The position numbers and the translations under genes are program-made. The notes below the pieces were generated by a model. The model saw only the letters and a program-made list of their open reading frames with translations. It was not told where the DNA came from and did not search any database. Positions 9,062-17,112 of a DNA stretch of 42,815 nt are shown here, piece by piece (positions within the stretch are counted from its first letter, which is position 1; the number at the start of each line of letters is the position of its first letter). The DNA is from Phycisphaerales bacterium (GTDB lineage: Bacteria > Planctomycetota > Phycisphaerae > UBA1845), in the NCBI GenBank assembly GCA_003597935.1, contig QZJT01000118.1, positions 1 to 42,815 of the forward strand. Reading direction: 5' to 3'.

Positions 9062-9874
9062 TCAGTGAACCAACCGGACGCGCGCGGCGGCCTCCGCCGC
9101 GCGCCGCACGTAGTTCGGGATGAGTCCGTTGTCGATGAGGCGGTAGAGTTCGACCACGTGCTGAGGGCGGAAGTGGCGGCGCAGGTACAGGCGTGGGTTG
9201 GGGACCGGCCACTGCGGAACCGCGATCATTCGGCCGGCGTCGAGGTCGCGCACGGCTTGAATGAGCCGGTCCAAGCCGGCCAGGATGGCCTTGCAGCCGA
9301 TGGTGTGGGGCACGTCGTCCGGCTCGATGACCGGGCGGGCGTGGCCGATGATCGGCCCCGAGTCGATCCCGGCGTCGATCAGGTGGATCGTCGCGCCGAC
9401 GTACTCCGGTTCCTGATTGACCAGGGGGTAGAAGTTCGTGGCCGTGCCGCGGTAGTAGGGTGACAGGCCCAGGTGCATGTTGATGATGCGGCCGGCGTAC
9501 GCCGACAGCAGCGGCTCGCGGATCAGGTTCGTGCCGTACACGATGACCGTGTCCACTCCGGCGGCGTGCAGAAAGCCGAGCGTCGCGTCGGAGTTGAGCA
9601 TTCCGGGGGAGAGGTTCATCACGCGCAGGCCGTCCGATGCCGCTGCCCGCCGGGCGTCGTGTCCGAAGAAACGTCCTTCCTGGCGGGTGCGCTCATCGAA
9701 GTGCCGGCGGACGACGGCCCGCTGCCAGGCGTCGAGGCCGTCGTCCCGGCCGGCGGACGCGGGAGAGTAGCCGGTCTGTTCGTAGGCGGCCGCGACGACG
9801 TTGAACTCCCGCCGCAGCCGGTTGACGGCATATCGGTGCCGGGTCTCGTCAGCGGTGAGCACGGCGATGCGCAT
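9062..9874 (-). CDS. Formyltransferase-fold enzyme (PurN/Fmt-like)
   Basis: A 270-residue protein of the formyl_trans_N superfamily, which transfers a formyl group from 10-formyltetrahydrofolate. The catalytic triad is visible: Asn132 and His134 in INMHLGLSPYYRG, and Asp171 in IDAGIDSGPII. It lacks the GGN.SN phosphate loop of PurN and the C-terminal domain of Fmt, so it is neither housekeeping enzyme. Relatives of this shape often act on amino sugars or stand beside surface-polysaccharide genes; the substrate here is unknown. It converges with the McrC-like gene (56-base gap). Confidence 0.82.
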   Translation of the reverse strand: MRIAVLTADETRHRYAVNRLRREFNVVAAAYEQTGYSPASAGRDDGLDAWQRAVVRRHFDERTRQEGRFFGHDARRAAASDGLRVMNLSPGMLNSDATLGFLHAAGVDTVIVYGTNLIREPLLSAYAGRIINMHLGLSPYYRGTATNFYPLVNQEPEYVGATIHLIDAGIDSGPIIGHARPVIEPDDVPHTIGCKAILAGLDRLIQAVRDLDAGRMIAVPQWPVPNPRLYLRRHFRPQHVVELYRLIDNGLIPNYVRRAAEAAARVRLVH

Positions 9875-9880
9875 ACCGAC

Positions 9881-10082
9881 GAGTCAATCCGCAGAGGGTG
9901 CAGATTGGCGAAGAGAGTCATCCGCAGATGGTGCAGATGGGCGAAGAGAGTCATCCGCAGATTGCGCAGATTGACGCAGATTCAGAGGGGCTTCGGATCG
10001 ATGGTGTGCGGGGGACCGTCCCTGCCCGACGCGGGCGTCATTCATCCCCAGAATCTGCGAGAATCTGCGCAATCTGCGGATC
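9881..10082. repeat. 33-bp tandem repeats plus inverted copy
   Basis: Three direct repeats with an exact 33-bp period (CCGCAG cores at 9889, 9922 and 9955) lie just upstream of the formyltransferase gene. The 20-mer ATCCGCAGATTGCGCAGATT at 9953-9972 recurs as a perfect reverse complement at 10062-10081, leaving an 89-bp loop. The reverse-strand translation gives an 11-residue repeat but no credible protein. It looks like a dispersed intergenic repeat, as seen in several planctomycete and verrucomicrobial genomes. Confidence 0.85.
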
Positions 10083-10094
10083 GTCTCCTGATCG

Positions 10095-10925
10095 TCAGCG
10101 CATCAGCGAATAGCTCCAGTTCAGGCGGGCGCCGAAGTCGGGCACCTCGCCGTTGTGGTCGAGGGCGATCTGCGCGGCCATGCCGAGCTTGCAGTTGTCG
10201 GCGGCCGTCCACTCGGTGCCGATCTCGAGAATGTGGCCGTTGCTCTCGTGATCGTGGACGCTGCTGCGGTGCATGTAGTCCGCGACCCAGCGCACCGCTC
10301 CGTCGGCGCACAGCGGCCCGTCCATGCCGATCACCACGCCCCATTGGAAGTGGCGGGTGTCCGGCTCGTTGTCGCCGTTGGCGGTGATGACGAAGCCGTT
10401 GACGTGCGAGCGCAGGCCGGAGTCATACTCCTTGGTCAGCAGCAGGCGGAAGTTGCCGTCCACGCCGCTGGAGCGGTCGCCGGTGGGGATGCGGGCGGTG
10501 GCGGAGAATGCCATGGCCGGCATCCAGTCGCCCTGGTCCTCCAGGAAGCGGTACATGACGCCCAGATAGACGTCGGCGTTGCCGTCGAAGCCGCCGTCCA
10601 TGTCGCCGGAGTCACCCAGGTTGACGGGCAGATCCAGGCTGACCTCCACGTTGCTGCACGGCCCCCACAGAAGGGTGACGCCGCCGACGTGGTCATCGTC
10701 GGCGTTGGGACGATCGCGGCCGGTGGTCCAGTCGTAGCGCAGGCGCAGATCAAGCTGGCCGGTGGCCAGCGGGGTGGCGTCGTTGACGTTGAACGGCCCG
10801 AAGAAATCGACCTCGCCCCCGCTGGTGGTGGTGGTCACCGTGGTGGACTCCGACTCCTGGGCAACGGCGTTCGTCAGGGAGACGCCGAGGAGGAGCGCCA
10901 ATACCAATGCCGATAGACGATTCAT
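10095..10925 (-). CDS. Outer-membrane beta-barrel protein, MetA-pathway (transporter-like) type
   Basis: A secreted 276-residue protein. Residues 1-22 form a signal peptide (MNRLSALVLALLLGVSLTNA, cleavage near AVAQ). The rest consists of alternating amphipathic strands such as GQLDLRLRYDW, NVEVSLDLPVNLG and MAFSATARIPTGD, ending in LNWSYSLMR with a terminal barrel-type strand. The pattern resembles the 'putative MetA-pathway of phenol degradation' family of outer-membrane channels. No degradative genes are nearby, so a substrate cannot be assigned. Family placement is moderate; membrane-barrel character is likely. Confidence 0.68.
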   Translation of the reverse strand: MNRLSALVLALLLGVSLTNAVAQESESTTVTTTTSGGEVDFFGPFNVNDATPLATGQLDLRLRYDWTTGRDRPNADDDHVGGVTLLWGPCSNVEVSLDLPVNLGDSGDMDGGFDGNADVYLGVMYRFLEDQGDWMPAMAFSATARIPTGDRSSGVDGNFRLLLTKEYDSGLRSHVNGFVITANGDNEPDTRHFQWGVVIGMDGPLCADGAVRWVADYMHRSSVHDHESNGHILEIGTEWTAADNCKLGMAAQIALDHNGEVPDFGARLNWSYSLMR

Positions 10926-11418
10926 CGTGATCCTCCAAAACGAGCAATGAAAGCAACGGAACTGTGCGCGCCGGATCAGTACGGCGCCTCAACCCGGCCG
11001 TGCGTCGAACGCCGCGCCGCGTCCGACCCCCGGCCCGATGACGCACATTCTACGTCGCCATCGGCTTGCGCCAATACCGGGCTTCAACATTTTCCCCGCC
11101 GTTGTTCGGTCTGTGTACGGTATTGGTGCCGCCGCCGGCCACCGGGGAGCCTGGTGCTACCCGCTGGACCAGCGCGGTGATGGACCACTCCGGGACGGCC
11201 GGGTCGCTCGCCGAGCCTTGGCGACTCCCCTCCCGGTGAAGTTCCCGTCAACCCTGTCCGTATCGCAGAGCCGACTGCAGCGCGGACCACTGGCCTGTTC
11301 GTTCAGACACCTGTCGAAAGGCGTCTGAGCGGACGATCGGCGGATTCCCGTCGAGCTGACCGCGCCTTTACAATGGTCTCGTCGCGGTTCCGGCGAGCCG
11401 CCGCGGGGAGCTTTCTCC
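10926..11418. other. Divergent intergenic region, no gene seen
   Basis: These 493 bases separate the divergently transcribed barrel gene and the HExxH gene and must carry both promoters. Short ORFs occur in all frames, but none has a family signature or a good ribosome binding site. I see no tRNA cloverleaf or strong hairpin. GGGGAG at about 11405-11410 is the ribosome binding site of the downstream gene. Confidence 0.6.
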
Positions 11419-12486
11419 ATGCGCCCGATCGTTCGAAGACCTGCGCCACGACGAACCTTCGCCGTCGCCGGGCTCGCGTTGGCATCCATTCCGGCGGCGT
11501 TTCATTCAGCCGCCCGCGGCGACGAGCCCACGCGGCTCGCCGTGGGGCCGCTCAAGCTGGACGTGAGCACGTCGCGCACCGCGACGCTCTTTCACGTCGT
11601 TGACCAGATCTCAGCGTGGAGCCAGTTCTGCCACGGCCAGTACAGACGGCAGATGGCCGAGCTTTCCGAGGAAGACCTCGCCATCCTGGCGAAGCACACC
11701 GACATCCGCCGCCGCCGCGGCTGGGGGGGTGGGCTGGAGCAGACGTTCTACACCACGCTCGGCGTGGACGCAGCGATTGAGGCCGGCGTCGCGGCCGGGC
11801 ATCTGACGCCCGACGAAGGACGCATGGAACGCGAGGTGTTGACGCACTTCGCCGAGCGGATCGACGCCTTGATCGCGCGCGAGCGCAAACACGTTGATGC
11901 GTTCCGCGCCCGGCTGGCCGATGAACTGCCGCACCTGACGAAGCTGGCCGAACGCTTGCAGGCGTTTTTCGGCACGACTCCGCCGCCGCTGCCGGTCTTT
12001 CTGATCGTCAACCCGGACGACGCCGATTTCGGCGGCGGATTCAATGGTCACCGGCTCACGCTGGAAGTGCCACGTACCGCCGACGCGTATCCGACGTTTG
12101 TTCACGAGATCCTCCATGCGTTCGTCGACACGCGGCGGGCGGAGGTCGAGCGGGCGATTGCGGGCGTGGCGGGGCTGGACTATCAGACGATGAACGAAGG
12201 GATCGCCCACGCCTTGGCGCCGGGCATCGTCCGGCCGTCGGGAAGCGACGACGCGCTGCTCGACCGCGTGGCGATGCACCTGCAACGGGGCCAGCATTTC
12301 GATCAGACGTTCGCACGCTTCAACCAGTTCGGACTGGCGCTGCGCCCGGTGCTTCAGGACGCGCTGGACGATCCGCTGTCGCGGCTCGATACTTTTCTGC
12401 CGCGGGCCGTGGACGTCTGGCGGGCGGTACGCGAGTTGGACGCGGCCGTGCGCCGAGGCGCCGAGGGGCGCGGGGCAGCGGAATGA
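11419..12486 (+). CDS. Secreted HExxH (gluzincin-type) putative metallopeptidase
   Basis: A 355-residue protein with an N-terminal arginine-rich export signal (RRPAPRRTFAVAGLALASIP, possibly Tat-like). Residues 227-235 read FVHEILHAF: His229, Glu230 and His233 match the HExxH zinc site. A conserved-looking TMNEGIAHAL puts Glu260 at the right distance for the third, gluzincin-type ligand. No known peptidase family was recognised beyond the motif. The ATG follows GGGGAG with eight-base spacing. The next small zinc-ribbon gene starts six bases downstream, so the two are probably co-transcribed. Catalytic activity is inferred from the motif. Confidence 0.72.
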   Translation: MRPIVRRPAPRRTFAVAGLALASIPAAFHSAARGDEPTRLAVGPLKLDVSTSRTATLFHVVDQISAWSQFCHGQYRRQMAELSEEDLAILAKHTDIRRRRGWGGGLEQTFYTTLGVDAAIEAGVAAGHLTPDEGRMEREVLTHFAERIDALIARERKHVDAFRARLADELPHLTKLAERLQAFFGTTPPPLPVFLIVNPDDADFGGGFNGHRLTLEVPRTADAYPTFVHEILHAFVDTRRAEVERAIAGVAGLDYQTMNEGIAHALAPGIVRPSGSDDALLDRVAMHLQRGQHFDQTFARFNQFGLALRPVLQDALDDPLSRLDTFLPRAVDVWRAVRELDAAVRRGAEGRGAAE

Positions 12487-12492
12487 TGTGCC

Positions 12493-12738
12493 ATGCGGGT
12501 GTTGTTCCGCCATTTTCGCGGTACGTTCAGGTCCTGGCGAAACCTGTTCCAGGAGGCGACCGACTTCGCGACCACCGTCGGCCCTGAACGGCTCGTGAGC
12601 ATCTCTCATTCGGCCGACCGCGGCGAGGGGATTGTCACCGTCTGGTATTGGGGCGAGCCGGACCTGTGCCCCGGCTGCGGCTACAATCTCACCGGCAATC
12701 AGTCCGGCCGATGTCCGGAGTGCGCCATGCCGGTGTGA
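12493..12738 (+). CDS. Small zinc-ribbon protein
   Basis: An 81-residue cytoplasmic protein. The C-terminal half has two CxxC knuckles, Cys59-Cys62 and Cys74-Cys77, in the context CPGCGYNLTGN and SGRCPEC. This exact style of zinc ribbon is very common in planctomycete proteins. The N-terminal half is basic and aromatic, with no recognised domain. It follows the HExxH gene by six bases and precedes a small lipoprotein gene by 16 bases. Function unknown. Confidence 0.74.
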   Translation: MRVLFRHFRGTFRSWRNLFQEATDFATTVGPERLVSISHSADRGEGIVTVWYWGEPDLCPGCGYNLTGNQSGRCPECAMPV

Positions 12739-12754
12739 GAAAAGGAGCCAGCGA

Positions 12755-13159
12755 ATGAGGCAGCCAGGGGAGTATGGATGGCGCTGCTCGCCGCGGACGG
12801 ACGTGGTGGGAGGCTGGCGCTCGCCTCGTGCTGGCCGGCGTCTGCCCCAGACGCGTACACCCCTTCCTGCGTCACGGCCTCACTCACCTGGTCACAGACT
12901 CCCCGTCGCCGCGCTCGCGGCAACCTTGACGCTCGTTTGCTGCGGCTGCCGTGCCGCGCCGCGGTCGTCGCTGCGCCTGGAGACGGAATCACCTCCGATG
13001 GCGCAGGGGGTCGCGGCGAGCGACGATGTCTTGGCGGCTGAGGCAGCCACGATGGCTGTGGATGACCAGCGCCGGGCGGAGGATGCGCGGCCGGTGCCGG
13101 CCGGGCGACCCCGCCCGCGGGTGCTGGCCGACCCGCGGCCGCAGCGTGGGCGACCGTGA
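12755..13159 (+). CDS. Small putative lipoprotein
   Basis: A 134-residue reading frame whose ATG at 12755 follows AGGAG at 12743-12747 with seven-base spacing. Residues 49-61 (LPVAALAATLTLV) form one hydrophobic segment that runs into CCGC, giving a lipobox-like site with acylated cysteine at 62, 63 or 65. The 48-residue stretch before it is unusually long for a lipoprotein signal, so the true start may be internal. The rest is acidic, then proline- and arginine-rich. No homologue recognised. The stop overlaps a GTG (GTGA) of the next reading frame. Confidence 0.52.
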   Translation: MRQPGEYGWRCSPRTDVVGGWRSPRAGRRLPQTRTPLPASRPHSPGHRLPVAALAATLTLVCCGCRAAPRSSLRLETESPPMAQGVAASDDVLAAEAATMAVDDQRRAEDARPVPAGRPRPRVLADPRPQRGRP

Positions 13160-13203
13160 GTCGCGCCGGCATCGGCTGCGTTCTCAACCGATGGAGTCGA
13201 AGT

Positions 13204-13575
13204 GTGCGTGTGAACTATGTCATCGTGATCGTGAGCGACATGGCGCGTTCGGTGGCCTTCTACCGCGACGTGATCGGATTGCCGCTGCGCTTCGAGTCGC
13301 CCGCCTGGACGGAGTTCGCCACCGAGGGGGCCACGATCGCGCTGCACAAGGGCGCCGGGCCGACTTCAACCTCCGACGCGCCGCCGCAGTTCAGCGCCGG
13401 GCGCTGCCGTCCGGGTCTGAGCGTGCCGGACCTCGACGCGTTCCACCGCAGGATGGTGGAGCACCACGCGCGCTGCGTGGAAGCACCGAAGGAAGTCTTC
13501 GGCGCCCGCGTGGCGCAGTATCTGGATCCCGACGGTCTGGGGATCTCCGTCGGCGAGCAGCGGCGGGGCGGTTGA
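13204..13575 (+). CDS. VOC-superfamily (glyoxalase/bleomycin-resistance fold) protein
   Basis: A single VOC domain: VNYVIVIVSDMARSVAFYRD is the first beta-alpha unit, and PGLSVPDLDAFHRRM with YLDPDGLGISVGE the second. Such proteins are dimeric metalloenzymes or resistance proteins; no substrate can be assigned. The reading frame is open from GTG 13156, which overlaps the previous stop, but the domain begins later. GTG 13204 has GGAG seven bases upstream and gives a normal 123-residue protein, so I prefer it. Confidence 0.84.
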   Translation: MRVNYVIVIVSDMARSVAFYRDVIGLPLRFESPAWTEFATEGATIALHKGAGPTSTSDAPPQFSAGRCRPGLSVPDLDAFHRRMVEHHARCVEAPKEVFGARVAQYLDPDGLGISVGEQRRGG

Positions 13576-13586
13576 CCGATCGGACG

Positions 13587-13621
13587 AAAAAAAAGGGCCG
13601 TTCCCGGGTGGGGAACGGCCC
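13587..13621 (-). terminator. Intrinsic terminator for the cysteine-repeat lipoprotein gene
   Basis: On the minus strand a perfect 11-bp stem (GGGCCGTTCCC pairing with GGGAACGGCCC; plus-strand arms 13595-13605 and 13611-13621) with a five-base loop is followed by eight T. It lies about 50 bases after the stop of the minus-strand lipoprotein gene. It is the clearest rho-independent terminator in the window. Confidence 0.93.
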
Positions 13622-13670
13622 GCGGTAGTGGACACTTACCGGCCGGGGCTGCCGAAGCCCGTGGGGCCGG

Positions 13671-16600
13671 CTACGGACAGGTCGCCAGGCATGAATCCAG
13701 CGCCTGGTCGGACTCCAACTGGCACTCCTCGACGGTCAGCCCCCGGAGCAGGCAGTCGTCGAAGATCACGCCCGACTCCGTAATGCACTGGTCTTCGCAC
13801 CCGGGTTCGACCTGGCCGCCTTCGCAGTGGCTGGTCACGCAGGTGTCGAACTCGCTGTTCGCGCGCGCTTCGCACTCGTCAGGCGAGATTCCCTGGCGGA
13901 GGCAGTCGTCCCGCGTCGCGTCGGCCTGGATCCTGCACTGGTCGGTGCAACCGCCGTCGGGCGGCGGTGGCGGCGGCGGCGCCTGCCCGCCGCACTCGAA
14001 CGTCATGCAGCGGGTGAACACGTCCTCGATGCGGAACTGGCATTCCTCCCGTGGAATCCCGCCCGCCAGGCATCGCTCCAACTCATGGGCGGCCAGACCC
14101 TCGCACTTCTGCTGGCAGTCGCCCTGATCGGGCGGAGGGGGCGCCAGGCCGCAGCGGTTGTCCAGGCACGCCGTCAGCGTCGGGTTCACCCGCCGCTCGC
14201 ACTCACCCGGCTCGATGCCGCTGAGGATGCAGTCGCTCATCGCGCGGTCTGCCTCCAGGAAGCAGCGCTCCTCGCAGGATGCCTCGCCGCCCTGTCCGCC
14301 GCACTCGTCCGCCAGGCAGGCGTCGACCGCTTCGCCGGCCGCCTGCGAACATGTGAACTCGTCGCCGCCGGTCGCCAGGCAGTCGTTGAACGCCGCATCC
14401 GCCAGGCCGAAGCAGCGGTCTTCGCAGCCGCCGTCCGCCGGGCAGTTCGCCTCGATGCAGTGGTTGACGGCCTCGGATTCGATGCGCTCGCACTCTTCGG
14501 GCGTCCTGCCGGAGACGAGGCAGCGTCGGAACGCCTCGTCGCCCTGGAAGAAGCAACGGTCTTTGCAGCCGCCCTCCGGCGCCTCGAACCCGGCGCACTC
14601 GTCCCGCACGCACGACTCGAAGGCGTCGCGGGCCGTCATGTCGCAGATCTCGAAGTCCAGCCCGGCGTTGAGGCAGTCCTGGAACTTGTCACCGGCCCGC
14701 TGTTCGCAGATCGGCTCGCATTGGCCGCCGGTCTGCCCGCACTCGTTGATCCTGCACGCTTCCAGTGCGCCGAACGACTCTTCCAGACAGGCCGGCTCGT
14801 CATCGGTGGCGTCCATGCACCGCTCGAACAACTCGTGGGCGCGGCCTTCACAGCGGGCGTTGCAATCGCGCGGATCGCCGCAGGTCTGCTGGATGCAGTG
14901 CTGCAGGAAGCCGCCGACCATGCGCTCACACTCGGCGTCTGTGGCGCCGTCGCGCTTGCACGCTTCGAACACGCGCCCGATCTGAGACTCGCAGGCGTCG
15001 TCGCATTCGAGCCGCTCGCCGCACTTATCGGAGAAGCAGCGGTCGGCGAAGATCCGGGCGCGATTGCCGCACTCATCGTCGCGGCCGCCGTTGCGCCGGC
15101 ACTCGTCGAACAGACGCCGGGCGGTGACTTCGCAGTCGCCGCCGCACTCGCGGCCCTCGCCGCAGGCTTCCTCAATGCACTCATGGGCGAACTGCTCCGC
15201 CTGGGCGTTGCAGGCGTCCGGGTCGTCGGAGGTGGAAAGGCAGTCCTGGAGGACCCGCTCCACGTCGTCGTCACACGCCCGGGCGCATCCCTCGTCGCCG
15301 CCGCCGCAGGCTTCCTCGAGGCACTGGCGGGCGAACTCCTGCTTCACCGATTCGCAGGCGTCGGCGCCGTCACCCTCGGCCAGGCATCGGTCGAAGACGG
15401 CCTCGGCCTGGTCACCGCAGAAGATCTCGCAGGAGGCCGCCTCGCCGCACTTGTCGCGCAGGCAGGCCTCGACGTGCTCTCTGGCCCGCTCGCCGCACTC
15501 CTCGTCGCTCCCGCCGGCCAGCAGGCAGTCGAGGTAGCCGCCGTCGGTCTGCTGGAAGCAGGCGGTGCCGCAGTCCACGTCGTCACCGACGCGCACCACC
15601 GCCGACGCCGTCGCCCGGCGGCCGCTGCGCGTGGTCTTGAGCACCTTGACGACGAATTCGCCTTCCTCCAGATACGCGTGGGTCACGGTCGGGCCGCTGT
15701 TCTGCTGGCCGTCGCCGAACTGCCAGTGCACCAAGCGAACAAGGTCTTCGTCTTCGTCGCGCGATTCCACGTCGGCGACCCGGAACGTCACGACCTGTCC
15801 CAAGGCCGGAAACTCCGGCTCGAAGCGGATCTCGATCGACGGCAGCACCTCGCCTTTCACTTCGACGTCGGCGCTGGCGCTGTTGCCCTCCGCGTCTATG
15901 ACTTCCGCCCGGAACACATAGGTGCCGGCGCCGGCGATGTCGGCGAAGGCGACACCGGACGGCAGGTTCTGCACGTCGACTTCCTCAGGCCCGAAGATCC
16001 AGGTCCACTCAATGCTCTCGTAGGGGCGCGAGCCGCCGAACGCGGTAGCCGTCAGGATCGCGGTCGTTCCCCCCTCCGGCGCGGGGCGCACGGTGACGAA
16101 GGGGCGGATGCCCAGCGGGATGTCGCGCGGCGCGTCGAGGTCGGTATCGAGATCCTCGACCTCCTGCGCCTCACGAACGCACAGGTCGTCGATCAGTTGG
16201 GCGGCTTCGGCGATCGGCCCGGTGCAGAATTCGTTTTCCGCGTCGCCGCCGCAGTCGAAGAACTCACTGAGCACGCTGCGCACGTTGCTGAGTTTTTCAC
16301 ACAGTGCCCGCGTGGCTTCCGGTCCGGTGAGCCGGGTGGCGTTCTCCCCGCCGTCATCAATGATGTCGTCCAGGGTCTCATCTACGGCCTCCGACCCGTC
16401 CGCGTTGACGACGTCCGCCCGGATGGTCCCGGTGTCGCTGTCGTAACTGAATGTGGCGGTGCTGCCGTCTTCCGAATCCAGGCGTACCGGACGGCCCTCT
16501 TCATCCACTTCCAGAGTGACGGTGGAGCCGTCGTCGAGTTGCAGGTCGACCTGAGAGACATCTTCGACGACGCCCTGGGCGTCTTTGTCGCCAAAAATCG

Positions 16601-16823
16601 CGTATTCTGCGTTGCCGGCCTTGGCCGATGCGACCAGCTTGTTCTCCTGGTCGTCGTTGAAGCTGATCAGCAACTCGTCGGCGGTACCACCGTCGCCGCC
16701 TCCGTCAGGTCCGTTGGGCGTCAGCGGTCCACCGCCGGTACATCCCAGGCCGATCGCCAGCGCCACCGCGAGGGAAGCGCAAAGCCCCCACACCGGCCGC
16801 GAAGCACAAGAAACGCGCATCAT
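13671..16823 (-). CDS. Large lipoprotein: PKD domain plus thirteen six-cysteine repeats
   Basis: A 1050-residue exported protein. The signal ends in a lipobox, AIGLGC, with lipidated Cys28. Residues about 50-150 form a domain of short strands. Residues 236-325 look like an Ig-type domain. Residues 326-412 are a PKD domain (VHWQFGDGQQNSGPTVTHAY). From Cys418 to Cys1049 come thirteen repeats, each with C-x3-C-x10-C-x9-C-x10-C-x4-C; only the last differs (x3 at its end). Linkers are 3-14 residues, some of them proline runs. That is 78 cysteines in the array. The spacing suits a two-helix hairpin with nested disulfides. GAGG is better spaced for the second ATG (16820) than the first. Function unknown; a surface or adhesive role is an inference. 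Confidence 0.9.
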   Translation of the reverse strand: MMRVSCASRPVWGLCASLAVALAIGLGCTGGGPLTPNGPDGGGDGGTADELLISFNDDQENKLVASAKAGNAEYAIFGDKDAQGVVEDVSQVDLQLDDGSTVTLEVDEEGRPVRLDSEDGSTATFSYDSDTGTIRADVVNADGSEAVDETLDDIIDDGGENATRLTGPEATRALCEKLSNVRSVLSEFFDCGGDAENEFCTGPIAEAAQLIDDLCVREAQEVEDLDTDLDAPRDIPLGIRPFVTVRPAPEGGTTAILTATAFGGSRPYESIEWTWIFGPEEVDVQNLPSGVAFADIAGAGTYVFRAEVIDAEGNSASADVEVKGEVLPSIEIRFEPEFPALGQVVTFRVADVESRDEDEDLVRLVHWQFGDGQQNSGPTVTHAYLEEGEFVVKVLKTTRSGRRATASAVVRVGDDVDCGTACFQQTDGGYLDCLLAGGSDEECGERAREHVEACLRDKCGEAASCEIFCGDQAEAVFDRCLAEGDGADACESVKQEFARQCLEEACGGGDEGCARACDDDVERVLQDCLSTSDDPDACNAQAEQFAHECIEEACGEGRECGGDCEVTARRLFDECRRNGGRDDECGNRARIFADRCFSDKCGERLECDDACESQIGRVFEACKRDGATDAECERMVGGFLQHCIQQTCGDPRDCNARCEGRAHELFERCMDATDDEPACLEESFGALEACRINECGQTGGQCEPICEQRAGDKFQDCLNAGLDFEICDMTARDAFESCVRDECAGFEAPEGGCKDRCFFQGDEAFRRCLVSGRTPEECERIESEAVNHCIEANCPADGGCEDRCFGLADAAFNDCLATGGDEFTCSQAAGEAVDACLADECGGQGGEASCEERCFLEADRAMSDCILSGIEPGECERRVNPTLTACLDNRCGLAPPPPDQGDCQQKCEGLAAHELERCLAGGIPREECQFRIEDVFTRCMTFECGGQAPPPPPPPDGGCTDQCRIQADATRDDCLRQGISPDECEARANSEFDTCVTSHCEGGQVEPGCEDQCITESGVIFDDCLLRGLTVEECQLESDQALDSCLATCP
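13677..15572 (-). repeat. Array of 13 protein repeats, about 42 residues each
   Basis: The coding repeats correspond to residues 418-1049 of the lipoprotein. First cysteines are at residues 418, 465, 513, 560, 607, 654, 702, 753, 800, 850, 903, 959 and 1009. Cysteine spacing is invariant while the other residues diverge strongly, so the array is old and selected for disulfides rather than recently amplified. Recurrent non-Cys features are an acidic residue before Cys3, Gly two to four residues after it, and Glu before Cys4. Confidence 0.93.
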
Positions 16824-16941
16824 TGAATCCTCGCTGAAGCCACAAAGGAACTGGCGCCGTGGGGAACGCTTTCCACGCCGCTCGCGGACGTATCGTCACT
16901 CGGGCGAGTGGGATGAAGGCCGGGCGTCCGATAATGGGAAC

Positions 16942-17092
16942 GTGAGGCCCGCGCGCGAGTGGGGCGGGCGGAGGTTGCGGTTGAGCGCGACTCGCGGTTG
17001 GCGTGAGGCCCGCGCGCGAGTGGGGCGGGCGTATCAACCGCGGAGCGGGCCGACGGCCGGACCGTGAGGCCCGCGCGCGAGTGGGGCGGGCG
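16942..17092. CRISPR. CRISPR-like mini-array: three 29-nt repeats, two 32-nt spacers
   Basis: Three identical 29-nt repeats lie at 16942-16970, 17003-17031 and 17064-17092. They start GTGAGGCCCG and end GGGGCGGGCG. The two intervening sequences (16971-17002 and 17032-17063) are unrelated and both exactly 32 nt. Repeat and spacer lengths match type I-E arrays. As in I-E repeats, the middle can form a short stem (CCCGC with GTGGG around GCGCGA), and the first three bases are GTG. No cas gene and no AT-rich leader were seen, so this could be an orphan array or an unrelated palindromic repeat. It lies between two minus-strand lipoprotein genes. Confidence 0.58.
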
Positions 17093-17112
17093 ATGGACCG
17101 CGCGGGCTGCGC

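Noticed and set aside
9881-9980. 33-bp units considered as CRISPR repeats
   Set aside because: The units abut directly with no unique spacers, so they are simple tandem repeats.
9884-10072. Minus-strand frame with 11-residue repeats (RQSAQSADDSL type)
   Set aside because: The peptide repeat only mirrors the 33-bp DNA repeat; no ribosome binding site or homologue pattern.
13827-16826. A 999-codon open frame on the plus strand opposite the cysteine-repeat lipoprotein
   Set aside because: It is the antisense shadow of a cysteine-rich gene: TGC and TGT read as GCA and ACA on the other strand, so stops are rare. The translation is alanine/valine/leucine-rich with no motif or ribosome binding site.
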